Source of the DNA: Streptomyces cynarae
GTDB lineage: Bacteria > Actinomycetota > Actinomycetes > Streptomycetales > Streptomycetaceae
Length of the DNA stretch: 64,000 nt
NCBI RefSeq assembly: GCF_025642135.1
Contig: NZ_CP106793.1
Location: 434,001 to 498,000, forward strand
Reading direction: 5' to 3'
Positions 34,952-43,750 of this stretch are shown here, one piece after another (position 1 is the stretch's first letter; every line of letters begins with the position of its first letter). Made by a program: the position numbers and the translations under genes. The notes under the pieces were generated by a model. That model had not been told where the DNA came from, ran no database searches, and was given only the letters and a program-made list of their open reading frames with translations.

Positions 34952-35824
34952 TCAGGTTGTCCTGCGCACATAGCCCGGGTTGCCCGGCGTGGACACGTCC
35001 CGGTCACGGCGCACGATGCTCATCCGGTCGCCGTAGCCCGCAAGGGCTTTGCGCAGGCCGCTGTCCGTGTACTCGACGTCGACGACGTGGTTGTCGAAGG
35101 CCTTCGCGTACGCGGCGCACTCGTCGTACTGCCCGCACTCCTCCGTCACCGCGAAGTCGAGGCCGATCCGCTTGCGCTGCCCGGCCAGACCGAGGGTGTT
35201 CTTCTGGCCGATGGCCAGATGGCGGGCGTGCGCGTGGGCCGACAGAAGGGTGATGAAGTCGGTGGCGTCCTGCGCGCTCAGCAGGTTGTCGGAGCGGGTG
35301 TAGCTGTCGTAGTTGTCCGGCTCGACCGCGTCGAAGCCCTTGGCGGCGCAGCCGTCGATCCACTGGTTGATCCGCGTCGCCACCCGGGCGCGCTTGGCCG
35401 CCGTACCGATGTCGAGCAGCGCCTCGTTCCAGTCCTGGTCGACGACCACCTCGCCGCTGTGGTCCCGCAGCAGTAGATCGGCGGGCCATGTCTTCTCGTC
35501 GCCGGGCTGGGCCTGGAAGGCGTTGACGTAACAGATGTTGTAGAGGCCCGGCGCGGGGGACGCCGTACGGTCACGGCTGACGACGCGGACTCCGCGCGGC
35601 GGAGGATAGGCGCCCCCGATCTGGTAGTCGAAGCCGGCGTGCGGAGGTGGGAGCCTGACCGCGGTGGAAGTCGGCTTCTGCGAGGCGGACGCCTGCGACC
35701 GGCTCTGCCCTGGGCTCGCGTCCGAGGGGTCCTCCGTGTCGGCCTTGGTGCCGCAGCCGGCGACCGCCAGCAGGGCCACCACAGCGGCGGCCGCTCCGAC
35801 ACGGGCCACACGCATGACGGACAT
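34952..35824 (-). CDS. Lipoprotein with GH114-type TIM barrel
   Basis: 290 residues from ATG 35824, which has GGAG 5 bp before it. The signal peptide ends in the lipobox LLAVAGC, so it is a lipoprotein anchored outside the membrane. A Ser/Gln-rich linker precedes the catalytic-like domain. Its phrases PPPHAGFDYQIGGAYPPP, YNICYVNAFQAQPGD, GFDAVEPDNYDSYTRSDNL and AIGQKNTLGL are those of the endo-alpha-1,4-polygalactosaminidase family (GH114). The EPDN and DQDWNE acidic residues fit the proposed catalytic site. It may act on galactosamine-containing polymers of the own or other cell surfaces. Confidence 0.88.
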   Translation of the reverse strand: MSVMRVARVGAAAAVVALLAVAGCGTKADTEDPSDASPGQSRSQASASQKPTSTAVRLPPPHAGFDYQIGGAYPPPRGVRVVSRDRTASPAPGLYNICYVNAFQAQPGDEKTWPADLLLRDHSGEVVVDQDWNEALLDIGTAAKRARVATRINQWIDGCAAKGFDAVEPDNYDSYTRSDNLLSAQDATDFITLLSAHAHARHLAIGQKNTLGLAGQRKRIGLDFAVTEECGQYDECAAYAKAFDNHVVDVEYTDSGLRKALAGYGDRMSIVRRDRDVSTPGNPGYVRRTT

Positions 35825-35839
35825 GTCCACTCCATCCAT

Positions 35840-37325
35840 CGCCAGTACGACCCCGCGTCGGACGCTGCCGTAGTCCTGGCGACTCGGGCCGGACTTGGAC
35901 CGTGTCCGCTACCGGCTGGGCGCACCTCTGCCGTACCGGGGCGACGGCCCGGCACACCATGATCAAAGCGTCCGACGGAGGCCCGAGTCAAGGTGCACGG
36001 TCACGCGGCCCACGGACCTCGGATCCCCTGTACGCACCGACCCGGCGTTCTGCTGTTCACTTGCTGACCGAGGGTTCGCCAAGGCAGGACGACGGCCCGC
36101 GCTGTTGTCCACGAGGTGACGGGTTGCGGTGAAGCCCGGGCTTGCTGCGGTCCTGTGCCGATGCTGCTCTTCTTGGTCTCGAAGAACTTGCAGGCGAGCA
36201 CAGTCTGACCGCTGGCGTAGGCCCTTCGTGCTTTGTCGGCCCTGTTGGACTCGGCGTCGTCGCTGATCCCCATCGGCCCCCGGTATGCGGTGACAAAATA
36301 TGTGGGGCGGGGCAGGCGGCCCTGAGCGACAGATGGCCTCCCCAGCATCAGAGCCGTGTGACGGTCCAACCTCCGGGCGCCCGCTCAGGTCCATCTTCCT
36401 GGACCTGCACCACGACGCCGACGCGTACGCCTACGTCCATGGTCGACCTGACAACGGCGGTCGGGGTCATGGTCGGGTTCCTGACGTTTTCGAGCCTACT
36501 CGGTGGTGTGGTCGGGGTGGGGAGCTCCGGCGGGAAGTACCGTTGCAGGATTCACGGATGAACGCGCCAGGACTCTGCCTGGCCAACTGGTCTCGGAAGC
36601 AGTGGTGCAGCTCACGCAAGGCAGCGAAACAAGCCAGGCTGGTTCGCGGTTCAACTGTGTGCGGGTGCGGAGGGGACAGTGTCCCCGGGCCTCACCTATC
36701 GCCCGTGGGGACGATCGTTCGGCTGAAGCCCCACGGAGCCATTCGCCGAGAGGCGACCGCCCTCCGCTCCCGCTCCCTGACCGCCCTGGTCGGCCCTCCC
36801 CCGAGTCGACCGGGGCTTACGTGTGCGTGTACGTGGCGGTGCAGTCCTCAACAGACATGGCCATGCTCGCCGCGTAGTCGGCGTGGTCGCGTTGCACACC
36901 TCCTCCACCCAGGTCCACCGCAGCACCGACATTGACGCCTTCGCCCGCCTGTCCGGACACTCTCCTCACCAGACGGCGGAACTGCTGGACCGGCTGACAA
37001 GCAACCGCGCTCCGGCCGCCTGGTGTCACACCCAAGACACCGACGAAGTCCTGTGGCAACTCCCCACCAACAGGCCTGAAGTCATCCCGCTGTACGCCCA
37101 AGGCAACCCCATTAATTGGAACCATGAAGCTCAGGTTGAGAAATAGTCGTCACTCAAGAAGAGCAACAGGCTCCACCCATCCGTACTATCTCTATGCCGG
37201 GCCACGCGCAGCAGTCATCTGCGCTGCCGCTCGGGTCCCAGCGCGAAAACGCAGGTGCGTGGCTTTCTGCGCCTGCACCACAGGTGCTGCACGCACGGCC
37301 AGGAAACCCAGAGAAAGGTCGGCCC
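35840..37325. other. Long gene-poor stretch with unassigned protein-like scraps
   Basis: About 1.5 kb. Two short segments look protein-like but match nothing I recognise. On the minus strand near 36150-36300 is YFVTAYRGPMGISDDAESNR, running on to KARRAYASGQTVLACKFF. On the plus strand at about 36889-37146 is DIDAFARLSGHSPHQTAELL followed by WCHTQDTDEVLWQLP, with stop at 37144-37146, possibly a tail of a helix-turn-helix protein. No ribosome site supports either. The last 100 bp hold the promoter of the next gene. Confidence 0.3.
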
Positions 37326-37976
37326 ATGTCCATCACGACTTCCGGCACCGAACTGACATCGCAGTACGCCGCACAGGTAACCAGCGACCTCGAACGCAAC
37401 GCCAAGGAGCAGGAACGTATCAGTGCGGAGATCACTGCACTGCAGGAGCAGCTGGCCGCGCTGCAGCATGACCACTCCGTGCTCATGCAGGTGCAGCAGG
37501 TCCTTGGGCTTTCGCCGGCGCCGGTTCAGCCCACAGCCGGTTCGGACGGCGCCGCGGTGCCTGCTCCGCGCAAGAAGGCCGCTGCTGAGCCCGGCGCGGG
37601 CAAACGGACGCGCGCGAAGAAGGCAGCCGGCCCACAGAGCGTCACGACCAGCAAGAAACCGGCGGCCAAGAAGCCCTCGAACAAGGCCGCAGCCGCGAAG
37701 GCGGCCCAGCCCACGCTGGTCGAACTCGTCCGCAGCCACCTCAGCGAGCAGAGCGAACCGCGCTCCGCGGCCGAAGTCGCCACCGCGCTCGGCCAGGCGC
37801 ATCCCGAGCGAGGCATCAAGGCCACCGTCGTGCGTACCACCCTCGAAGGACTCGTCGCCAAGAACCAGGCCCAGCGGACCAAGCAGGGCAGCTCCGTCTT
37901 CTACACCGCCCCCGGTGCGGCCGAGCAGACGGCCACACCAGTCCAGGGCCAGGCAGAAACCGGGCAGGCCGAGTAA
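37326..37976 (+). CDS. Coiled-coil, Lys/Ala-rich linker, winged-helix protein
   Basis: 216 residues from ATG 37326, preceded by GAAAGG; the longer open frame to 37194 lacks a ribosome site. Residues 15-60 are a heptad coiled coil (EQERISAEITALQEQLAALQ). Residues 75-130 are a basic Lys/Ala/Pro linker with repeated KKAA and KKPA units like histone H1 tails. Residues 132-195 form a winged-helix domain (LVELVRSHLSEQSEPRSAAE, then TVVRTTLEGLVAKNQ). It probably binds DNA as an oligomer, as a regulator or nucleoid protein. No partner gene follows. Confidence 0.82.
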   Translation: MSITTSGTELTSQYAAQVTSDLERNAKEQERISAEITALQEQLAALQHDHSVLMQVQQVLGLSPAPVQPTAGSDGAAVPAPRKKAAAEPGAGKRTRAKKAAGPQSVTTSKKPAAKKPSNKAAAAKAAQPTLVELVRSHLSEQSEPRSAAEVATALGQAHPERGIKATVVRTTLEGLVAKNQAQRTKQGSSVFYTAPGAAEQTATPVQGQAETGQAE

Positions 37977-38030
37977 GCCATCGGGCAGCACGCTGCCGCT
38001 GCGGCGGCAGCAGCTGACCGAGACCGTTGC

Positions 38031-38318
38031 CCAATACGGTTCGTCGACCTGCTCTGCATCGACGAACTCGGCTATATGGAAGTCGACCGTCGTGGCGCCG
38101 AACTCCTCTTTCAGGTCCTGACCGAACGCGAGCAGAAGAACAGCGTCGCCACCGCCTCCAACGAGTCCTTCAGCGGTTGGACCAAGACCTTCACCGACCC
38201 ACGCCTCTGCGCGGCCATCGTCGACCGCCTCACCTTCGGCGGCAACGTCATCGAGACCGGCACCGACTCCTATCGCCTCGCGACAACGCGCGCCCAAGTG
38301 GAACGAGTCAGCATCTGA
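38031..38318 (+). pseudogene. C-terminal remnant of an IS21 helper (IstB-like) gene
   Basis: About 95 residues in one frame: RFVDLLCIDELGYMEVDRRG, then LLFQVLTEREQKNSVATASN and VDRLTFGGNVIETGTDSYRL, stop at 38316-38318. LLCIDELGY is the Walker B region of the IstB AAA+ ATPase. The Walker A half is missing, so the product cannot be an active ATPase. The cognate IstA is absent. Confidence 0.85.
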
Positions 38319-38675
38319 GGACAATCCACATGCTCTATCGAACCGGACCGCACTCATCAATGATCACGGTCGGCTCTGACAGGAAGACATGCCTGTCGAC
38401 GGGGCCGTAAGCCATGCTGAACGTGTCGAGCCGAGTACGACCAGCCGCGGATTCCCAGGGCACCGGTGAACCAGCTCGCCCACCTGCGGTGCGGGCACAC
38501 CTACGCCCGGCTCGCCGCGACCACATCGCGCGCCGGGCTGAACACCCACAGCCCCTACAGAGGGAAAACCCTGGAAGGGCGGGCGTGCTCTTGTCGCGGC
38601 CGCCCCCAGGCGCTTCACTGGCGCTGCTCCACCCCCCACAGGAGAACACCCGTCCCATCGGTAGAAGGGTTTCTC
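38319..38675. other. Intergenic stretch before the protease gene
   Basis: 357 bp; no gene recognised on either strand. The protease frame is open back to 38466, but that part reads as an Arg/Cys-rich non-secretory sequence and is not counted as coding. Confidence 0.4.
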
Positions 38676-39548
38676 TTGACCGTCCTACGCGCGTCCGCCG
38701 TCACCGCCGCAGCCTGTGCCGCCGTGCTAGCCACCGCCGTGCCGTCCTCGGCCATCAACTCCTACAACGCGACACCCGCACCCGAGCGCACCGAGGTCGG
38801 CGCGCTGATCGCGACCTGGGACAACGACGGCGACCCCACGACACCCGACCGGGTCGACTGGGTCTGCTCCGGAACCATGATCGACGCGGACACGTTCCTG
38901 ACCGCCGCGCACTGCACCACCGACTGGCCCGACAACGTGAAGTTCTACGTGTCCCTGGACCAGGACGTGCAGGCCGGCCTCGACGCCGCCGCGAAGAAAT
39001 ACCCCGGCGATCCGGCCGCGCAGGCGGGCGCCGTCGCCGTCCAGGGCACCGCCCACAGCCACCCCGACTACCCCGGGCCCGCGTCCGACCCGCACGACAT
39101 CTCGGTGATCGAGCTGCCGGCGACCAAGGTCAAGGCCCGCTGGACCTTCACTCCAGCCACGCTGCCCACCGCCAACCAGCTCGGCGCGCTCGGCCCGCAG
39201 GCGCTGAACTCCACCGACTGGTTCGTCGCCGGATACGGCACCCAGGAGGCCCAGCGCGGCCCCGGCGGCCAGACCCACCCCGGCGGCGGTGTCCGGATGA
39301 AGGCGCCTGTCACCTTCGACGCCCTCAACGACGCGTGGGTCCGCCTGGCGATGACCGCACCCCAGGGCAACGGCGGCGCCTGCTACGGCGACTCCGGCGG
39401 CCCGAACTTCGCCGTTATCGGCGGCCGGAACGTGCTTGCGGCCACCACGATCACCGGCGACGGCCCGTGCTATGCGACGAACGTGTCGTACCGCCTGGAC
39501 ACCCCAGGCGCCCGCGCCTTCCTGGCGCCGTTCGTGAAGCTGCCGTAG
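38676..39548 (+). CDS. Secreted trypsin-like serine protease (S1)
   Basis: 290 residues if started at TTG 38676, which follows GAAGGG and opens directly into a signal peptide (TVLRASAVTAAACAAVLATA, cleavage near SSA). The triad is complete: His in FLTAAHCTT, Asp in DPHDISVIELP, Ser in CYGDSGGPNF. CSGTMID precedes the His region, and paired cysteines flank each region. The active-site surroundings match exported actinobacterial S1A proteases. No separate pro-domain is visible. A hairpin terminator follows 48 bp after the stop. Confidence 0.9.
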   Translation: MTVLRASAVTAAACAAVLATAVPSSAINSYNATPAPERTEVGALIATWDNDGDPTTPDRVDWVCSGTMIDADTFLTAAHCTTDWPDNVKFYVSLDQDVQAGLDAAAKKYPGDPAAQAGAVAVQGTAHSHPDYPGPASDPHDISVIELPATKVKARWTFTPATLPTANQLGALGPQALNSTDWFVAGYGTQEAQRGPGGQTHPGGGVRMKAPVTFDALNDAWVRLAMTAPQGNGGACYGDSGGPNFAVIGGRNVLAATTITGDGPCYATNVSYRLDTPGARAFLAPFVKLP

Positions 39549-39595
39549 CGCCCGCGCACAGCCCGCCACCTCCGCAGCGCTTTTGCCGCGCTGCC

Positions 39596-39642
39596 GGGCC
39601 CGCCGCCGGCTGCGGCTCAGACGAGCCATCGGCGGCGGGCCC
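39596..39642 (+). terminator. Hairpin after the protease gene
   Basis: Arms 39596-39608 and 39630-39642 are perfectly complementary (13 bp, G+C only) around a 21-base loop, 48 bp past the protease stop. No T-run, as usual in Streptomyces. Confidence 0.65.
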
Positions 39643-39927
39643 GTCGGGCGACCGGACCGGAAGCCTTCCGGCGGTGCGCTGACCCGGTCACCCGACTGGT
39701 GGCGCCACCTCTCCCCGCGCACCCGGCGGGGAAGCGTCGTCGCGCGTGGTCAGCGCAGGCTGCCCGCGTACCGCCGCGCCCGGCCGAGTGATTCCTGTGC
39801 ACCGCTCGGGCGCAGGCCACCGTGCCGCCCAAGGACAGCAGGCATCTCTCCACTACCGTCAGGGACGCTGTTGGTCGCAGGTACCGGCAGCGGTCCCATC
39901 CGGGAAGCTGTGAGGAGTTGAGCGACG

Positions 39928-40164
39928 ATGGCCGTGTGTGAAGTCTGCGGCAACGACTACGAGATGTCTTTCGAAGTGCACGCCAAGGGAGGAGCCGTCC
40001 ACACCTTCGACAGCCTCGAGTGCGCCGCCCAGCAGATGGCGCCGATCTGCGAAAACTGCCAATGCCGCATCCTCGGTCACGGCCTCCAGGCCGACGGGCA
40101 GTTCTTCTGCTGCGCGCACTGCGCCCGTCAGCAGGGCAAAGCAGAACTCGTAGACCACGCCTGA
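39928..40164 (+). CDS. Metallothionein-like small cysteine-rich protein
   Basis: 78 residues with nine cysteines in three groups: Cys4/Cys7 (CEVC), Cys32, Cys41/44/46 (CENCQC) and Cys61/62/65 (FFCCAHC), plus histidines 18, 25, 51 and 64 placed between them. Spacing and the ending FFCCAHCARQ match the prokaryotic metallothionein-like family common in actinobacteria, which binds zinc, cadmium or similar ions. The ATG follows GAGGAG-rich sequence. No metal regulator is adjacent. Confidence 0.88.
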   Translation: MAVCEVCGNDYEMSFEVHAKGGAVHTFDSLECAAQQMAPICENCQCRILGHGLQADGQFFCCAHCARQQGKAELVDHA

Positions 40165-40688
40165 CCCGCACGACTGGGCTGACGCCCCTGACAGCCACCT
40201 GAACTGCTCAAGGCCGCGATCAGACACACATCCGTGGAGCAGTGGGCACCTGGGCAGTCGCACACACGACACAGCGCGGCCGCCCCCGCACACGCAACAG
40301 TCATCCATGGCGCGCCATAGGCAACGCAACGGAAGGTCGACGAAGACGCGCAGGTCGTGCACCGACCGCTCCCGGGCGCCGCGTGCCACCAGCTGAGAGC
40401 TTGCCGTGCCTGGGCCGCGGCCCTGAACCCGGCGTGCTTCGCACGGGCCAGACGACCGTCGCCTACCAGGGGCATGCCGCCGAGTTCCCGGTGCCACAGC
40501 ACCTCGCACAGCCGCCTGTGCCCCTCGGCTTGACGCCGGCGAAAGGTGTCGTACCGGAGCCCGCTCGGGCAGGTCGCCCTCCTTCGAGCCGCCGTTGCCC
40601 ACCCGGAGCGCTCCGGCGGAAAACCGAGGCGATCACCGCGGCGGGAAAGCGGGAGGCGGCTGCGGGATTTCGCTCCACACCATCGCAG
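40165..40688. other. Intergenic stretch, no gene recognised
   Basis: 524 bp between the metallothionein gene and the PfpI scrap. Long frames on both strands are Arg/Ala shadows without family motifs. Confidence 0.4.
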
Positions 40689-40797
40689 TCAGGCGCTCTG
40701 CAGGGCCGCGAGGACTTCCTTCGCCGTGGTCGCACTGGACTGCGGGTGCTGCCCAGTGATCAGGTTGCCGTCGACAACGACGGTGGTGGCATGATCC
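40689..40797 (-). pseudogene. C-terminal scrap of a DJ-1/PfpI-family gene
   Basis: The minus strand reads HATTVVVDGNLITGQHPQSS followed by ATTAKEVLAAL and a stop at 40689-40691. VVVDGNLITGQxPxSS is the standard ending of DJ-1/PfpI proteins. The rest is cut off at about 40797, just before the next plus-strand gene. Confidence 0.75.
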
Positions 40798-40801
40798 GGT
40801 C

Positions 40802-41941
40802 ATGAGCCTTACCGCGCGACAGCTCGCTCTGGCCATGTTGGACCGTCAGCTCTTGCTCGAGCGCCGGCGCCTCGATGTGGCGGAGGCGGTTCGCCGGGTC
40901 TGCGCTCTGCAGGCGCAGGCACCAGCGTCGCCGTACCTGGCGCTATGGAACCGTGTGCAGGACTTCGCGCCCGAGGATCTCGACGCAGCGTTCGCGCACG
41001 GCCGGATCGTGAAGGCAACCCTCATGCGGATCACGCTGCACGTCGTCCATGCCGAGGACTACGAGCCCTACCGCGCTGCCATGCTGAGCACTCTGCGGGC
41101 GTCACGACTTTACGACCGCCGGTTCACCGCAACAGGGCTGACCCCCAACGACGCCGACGCGCTGCTCCCGCAGCTCGCGGGGTTCCTGGAGCGGCCCCGC
41201 ACCGGCGCCCAGGTAGAGGACGAGGTCACAGGGAGGTATGGCGAGCACGCACACCGCGTGTGGTGGGCGCTACGTACGTTCGCGCCACTGCATCATGCGC
41301 CGACCGGCGGCCCGTGGTCGTTCACACAGCCGAACTCCTACCGCGCCTCGCCGGCGGCCCCTGCGGCCGCACCGCTTGAAGCCGACGCTGGGGTCCGGCG
41401 CCTGCTGCTCGGCTACCTGCGCGCGTTCGGGCCCGCGTCGGCCCAGGACTTCGCCCGGTTCACCCTGCTGACACGCTCCGCGATAACCAAAGCGCTGCAT
41501 GAGCTCGGCGACCAGGTGGTACGGGTGCCGGGCCCCGGCACCGCCGCCCTGTTCGACCTGGCCGACGCTACCGTGCCCGCCGATGACACCCCGGCGCCAC
41601 CGAGGTTGCTGCCGATGTGGGACAGCACGCTGCTGGCTCACGCCGTCCCCGGGCGACTCATGCCCCCGGAGTACCGCCCCCTGATCGTCCGGCGTAACGG
41701 CGATGTGCTGCCCTGCCTGCTCGTCGACGGGCAGGTCGTTGGAGTATGGCGCGCAGCCGCCGGCGGGCTGGAACTGACCGCCTTCCGCAGGCTCGGCAAG
41801 GTTGCGTGGCAAGGTCTGACCGAGGAGGCGGAAAAGCTTTCAATGCTGCTCACCGACCGCGATACAGCTGTCTACCGGCGCTATGGACACTGGTGGGACA
41901 AGGGGTTTCCCGACGTCGAGAGGGCGATCGTAAAGGGCTGA
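40802..41941 (+). CDS. HTH_42 / AlkZ-like DNA glycosylase
   Basis: 379 residues of tandem winged-helix domains, the family formerly called 'winged helix DNA-binding domain-containing' (HTH_42). Near residue 37 is LQAQAPASPYLALWNRV. The Q-x-Q motif here is the catalytic signature of the AlkZ branch, which releases alkylated bases and unhooks interstrand crosslinks; the YcaQ/AlkX branch has Q-x-D. Later phrases PRLLPMWDSTLLAH and the C-terminal beta-barrel region VDGQVVGVWR also fit. AlkZ itself gives self-resistance in an azinomycin producer, but no biosynthetic genes are nearby, so general alkylation repair is more likely. Confidence 0.8.
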   Translation: MSLTARQLALAMLDRQLLLERRRLDVAEAVRRVCALQAQAPASPYLALWNRVQDFAPEDLDAAFAHGRIVKATLMRITLHVVHAEDYEPYRAAMLSTLRASRLYDRRFTATGLTPNDADALLPQLAGFLERPRTGAQVEDEVTGRYGEHAHRVWWALRTFAPLHHAPTGGPWSFTQPNSYRASPAAPAAAPLEADAGVRRLLLGYLRAFGPASAQDFARFTLLTRSAITKALHELGDQVVRVPGPGTAALFDLADATVPADDTPAPPRLLPMWDSTLLAHAVPGRLMPPEYRPLIVRRNGDVLPCLLVDGQVVGVWRAAAGGLELTAFRRLGKVAWQGLTEEAEKLSMLLTDRDTAVYRRYGHWWDKGFPDVERAIVKG

Positions 41942-41944
41942 CGC

Positions 41945-42120
41945 GCCCGGCGAGTACGGCCTGTTCGGTGGCTTTGATGGCCGCGAGGTAGCCGGCCCAG
42001 CTGCCCTGGGCGAGCGCCGCCCACTGGGTCGCGGTGTTCCTGCGGACGCCGAAGAGGTCGCTCATGATGATCGGCGGTAGTTCCCCAGCCACGCCGAACA
42101 GGGCCGTGTTGCGGGCGACG
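41945..42120 (-). pseudogene. C-terminal scrap resembling a tyrosine-recombinase-type gene
   Basis: Minus-strand phrase ELPPIIMSDLFGVRRNTATQ, continuing WAALAQGSWAGYLAA. This resembles the last helix-turn-helix-like region of Streptomyces site-specific integrase-type proteins, where it is preceded by a run like RNTALFGVAG as here. The frame has no proper end before it runs into the AlkZ-like gene. The call is tentative. Confidence 0.4.
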
Positions 42121-42255
42121 ATGGCGAGTGTTCACGAGTGCCCGCAAGGGCGCGAAGAATCCATCGAGGCCGGACTTCAGCGCCTGCTGCGGCTGTTGGG
42201 CCAACCCGGCTCCCCTCGAGGAGACCCGCGACGCACTGCTCGACGTCTTGTCGGC

Positions 42256-42282
42256 TGTCACGTTCGAGCCGTGGGATCCGAC
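42256..42282 (+). promoter_or_regulatory. Candidate ECF41-type promoter
   Basis: TGTCACG (42256-42262), 16 bases, then CGAC (42279-42282). From memory, the published ECF41 consensus is TGTCACA-N16-CGTC, so this has 9 of 11 defined bases and the exact spacing. It ends 60 bp before the oxidoreductase gene, the first gene of the operon that ends with the ECF41 sigma factor, so it would close an autoregulatory loop. Confidence 0.5.
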
Positions 42283-42342
42283 TTCTTTTATGAGTGGGCA
42301 CGGAGCGGCCGTGCTGGACCAGGACAGGACGGGGAACCGGAC

Positions 42343-43038
42343 ATGCGGATCGTCATCTTCGGCGCGAACGGCGGCACCGGCCGCCTGCTCGCCGAGCAGG
42401 CAATCGAGGCCGGCCACGAGGTGGTTGCGGTGACGCGTAATCCCCGCAGCTTCCCCATTGCGGCCGCGCGCTTGACGGTTGCCCGAGCGGACGTGCACGA
42501 CCGGGCAGCGACTGCGCGGGCTGTCGAGGGCAGTGAGGTGGTGCTCTCCACGCTGGGGGTGCAATTCAGCCGGAAGCCGATCACGGTCTACAGCGATGGG
42601 ATCGCGTCCATCGCCGATGCCATGGCGTCCCACGCGGTCAAGCGGTTGGTGGCGGTGAGCTCGGCCGGTACCGAGCCGACTCGGCACGCCGACGGCGGGT
42701 TCGTGCTGAACCGGGTGATGCAGCCCCTGGTCACCAGGACGATCGGCAAGACGACGTACGCCGACATGCGCCGCATGGAGGCCTTCTTGCGCCAGTCCGA
42801 CCTGGACTGGACGGTCATGCGTCCCGGCGGCTTGTTCGACGCCGAGCAGCCCAGCGACTACGAGTTGGCCGAGAACCGCTCCGATCGGGTGTTCACCAGC
42901 CGTGCAGACCTGGCCGCATCGATGCTGGCCCAGGCCGCCAGCCGGGAGTGGATCGGCAAGTTCGTCACGGTCAACACCACCAAGGGCGCTCCCACCGTGC
43001 TGCAGATGATCCGCCGCGAAGCTTTCGGCAGCCACTGA
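42343..43038 (+). CDS. NAD(P)-binding oxidoreductase (NmrA/epimerase-like)
   Basis: 231-residue atypical SDR. The cofactor loop is FGANGGTGRLLAEQA at residues 5-19, the second acidic patch is in ARADVHDRAA, and the substrate side has KRLVAVSSAG followed by WTVMRPGGLFD. It starts at ATG 42343 after GGGG. It leads an operon with a hemerythrin gene (37 bp later) and an ECF41 sigma factor. ECF41 factors are typically next to carboxymuconolactone decarboxylases, oxidoreductases or epimerases, so this is probably the sigma factor's conserved partner and target. The substrate is unknown. Confidence 0.9.
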   Translation: MRIVIFGANGGTGRLLAEQAIEAGHEVVAVTRNPRSFPIAAARLTVARADVHDRAATARAVEGSEVVLSTLGVQFSRKPITVYSDGIASIADAMASHAVKRLVAVSSAGTEPTRHADGGFVLNRVMQPLVTRTIGKTTYADMRRMEAFLRQSDLDWTVMRPGGLFDAEQPSDYELAENRSDRVFTSRADLAASMLAQAASREWIGKFVTVNTTKGAPTVLQMIRREAFGSH

Positions 43039-43075
43039 CCATGACCGGCACAGACACCATCGACAGGAGACACCG

Positions 43076-43750
43076 ATGAGGAACCACGGCCCCGAAGCCG
43101 CCGAGACCAGCACCGCCGCGTGGGAACGTCGCGCCGCCCGGGCCGGCGCGGTCGATTTCACGATGATGTACGTCGCGCACGACGCCTTCAACCGCGACCT
43201 GGCCCGGCTGCTGAACGCCGTCGCGGCCGGACGCGGCCACTCCCCCGCGGCCGTCGCGACCTGGCAGATGTTCAGCAAGCAGCTGCAGACGCACCACACT
43301 GCGGAGGACACCGCGCTGTGGCCGCTACTGCGGTCAGCGGTCACCGATCCCGACGAGCAGCGCATCCTGGACGACATGGAAGCCGAGCACGCCTCACTCG
43401 ACCCACGCATCGAGCAGATCGACGCCGCCATCACCGATAAGAACACCAAGGCGCTCGAACAAGGACTGTCGGTCCTGGCCAAGGGCCTGTCGACGCACAT
43501 GATCCACGAGGAGTCCCAGGCGCTGCCGCTGCTCGAGCGCCGGCTGGGCAAGGCCGGCTGGGACGCCTTCACGAAGGAGATCCGTGACCAGCAGGGCGGG
43601 ATCAAGGGCGCCGCGGAGTACCTTCCGTGGGTGCTGGACGGCGCCACCAAGCAGCTGAAGACCCAGGTCCTCAAGCTGCTGCCCGCGCCCGCACGCGTCG
43701 TCTACCGCAGGGTATGGGAACCGCGGTACCGCAAGGCCGCGCGACTGTGA
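43076..43750 (+). CDS. Hemerythrin-domain protein
   Basis: 224-residue cytoplasmic protein with a hemerythrin HHE four-helix bundle that binds a diiron centre. Ligand residues are visible in VAHDAFNRDL, QLQTHHTAEDTALW, EHASLDPRIEQ and HMIHEESQALPLL. The C-terminal 60 residues (GAAEYLPWVLDGATKQLKTQ) are a short extension found in actinobacterial members. It may sense or scavenge oxygen, nitric oxide or hydrogen peroxide. It is followed at once by the sigma gene, with overlapping stop and start, so it could report the signal to which the sigma factor responds. Confidence 0.93.
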   Translation: MRNHGPEAAETSTAAWERRAARAGAVDFTMMYVAHDAFNRDLARLLNAVAAGRGHSPAAVATWQMFSKQLQTHHTAEDTALWPLLRSAVTDPDEQRILDDMEAEHASLDPRIEQIDAAITDKNTKALEQGLSVLAKGLSTHMIHEESQALPLLERRLGKAGWDAFTKEIRDQQGGIKGAAEYLPWVLDGATKQLKTQVLKLLPAPARVVYRRVWEPRYRKAARL

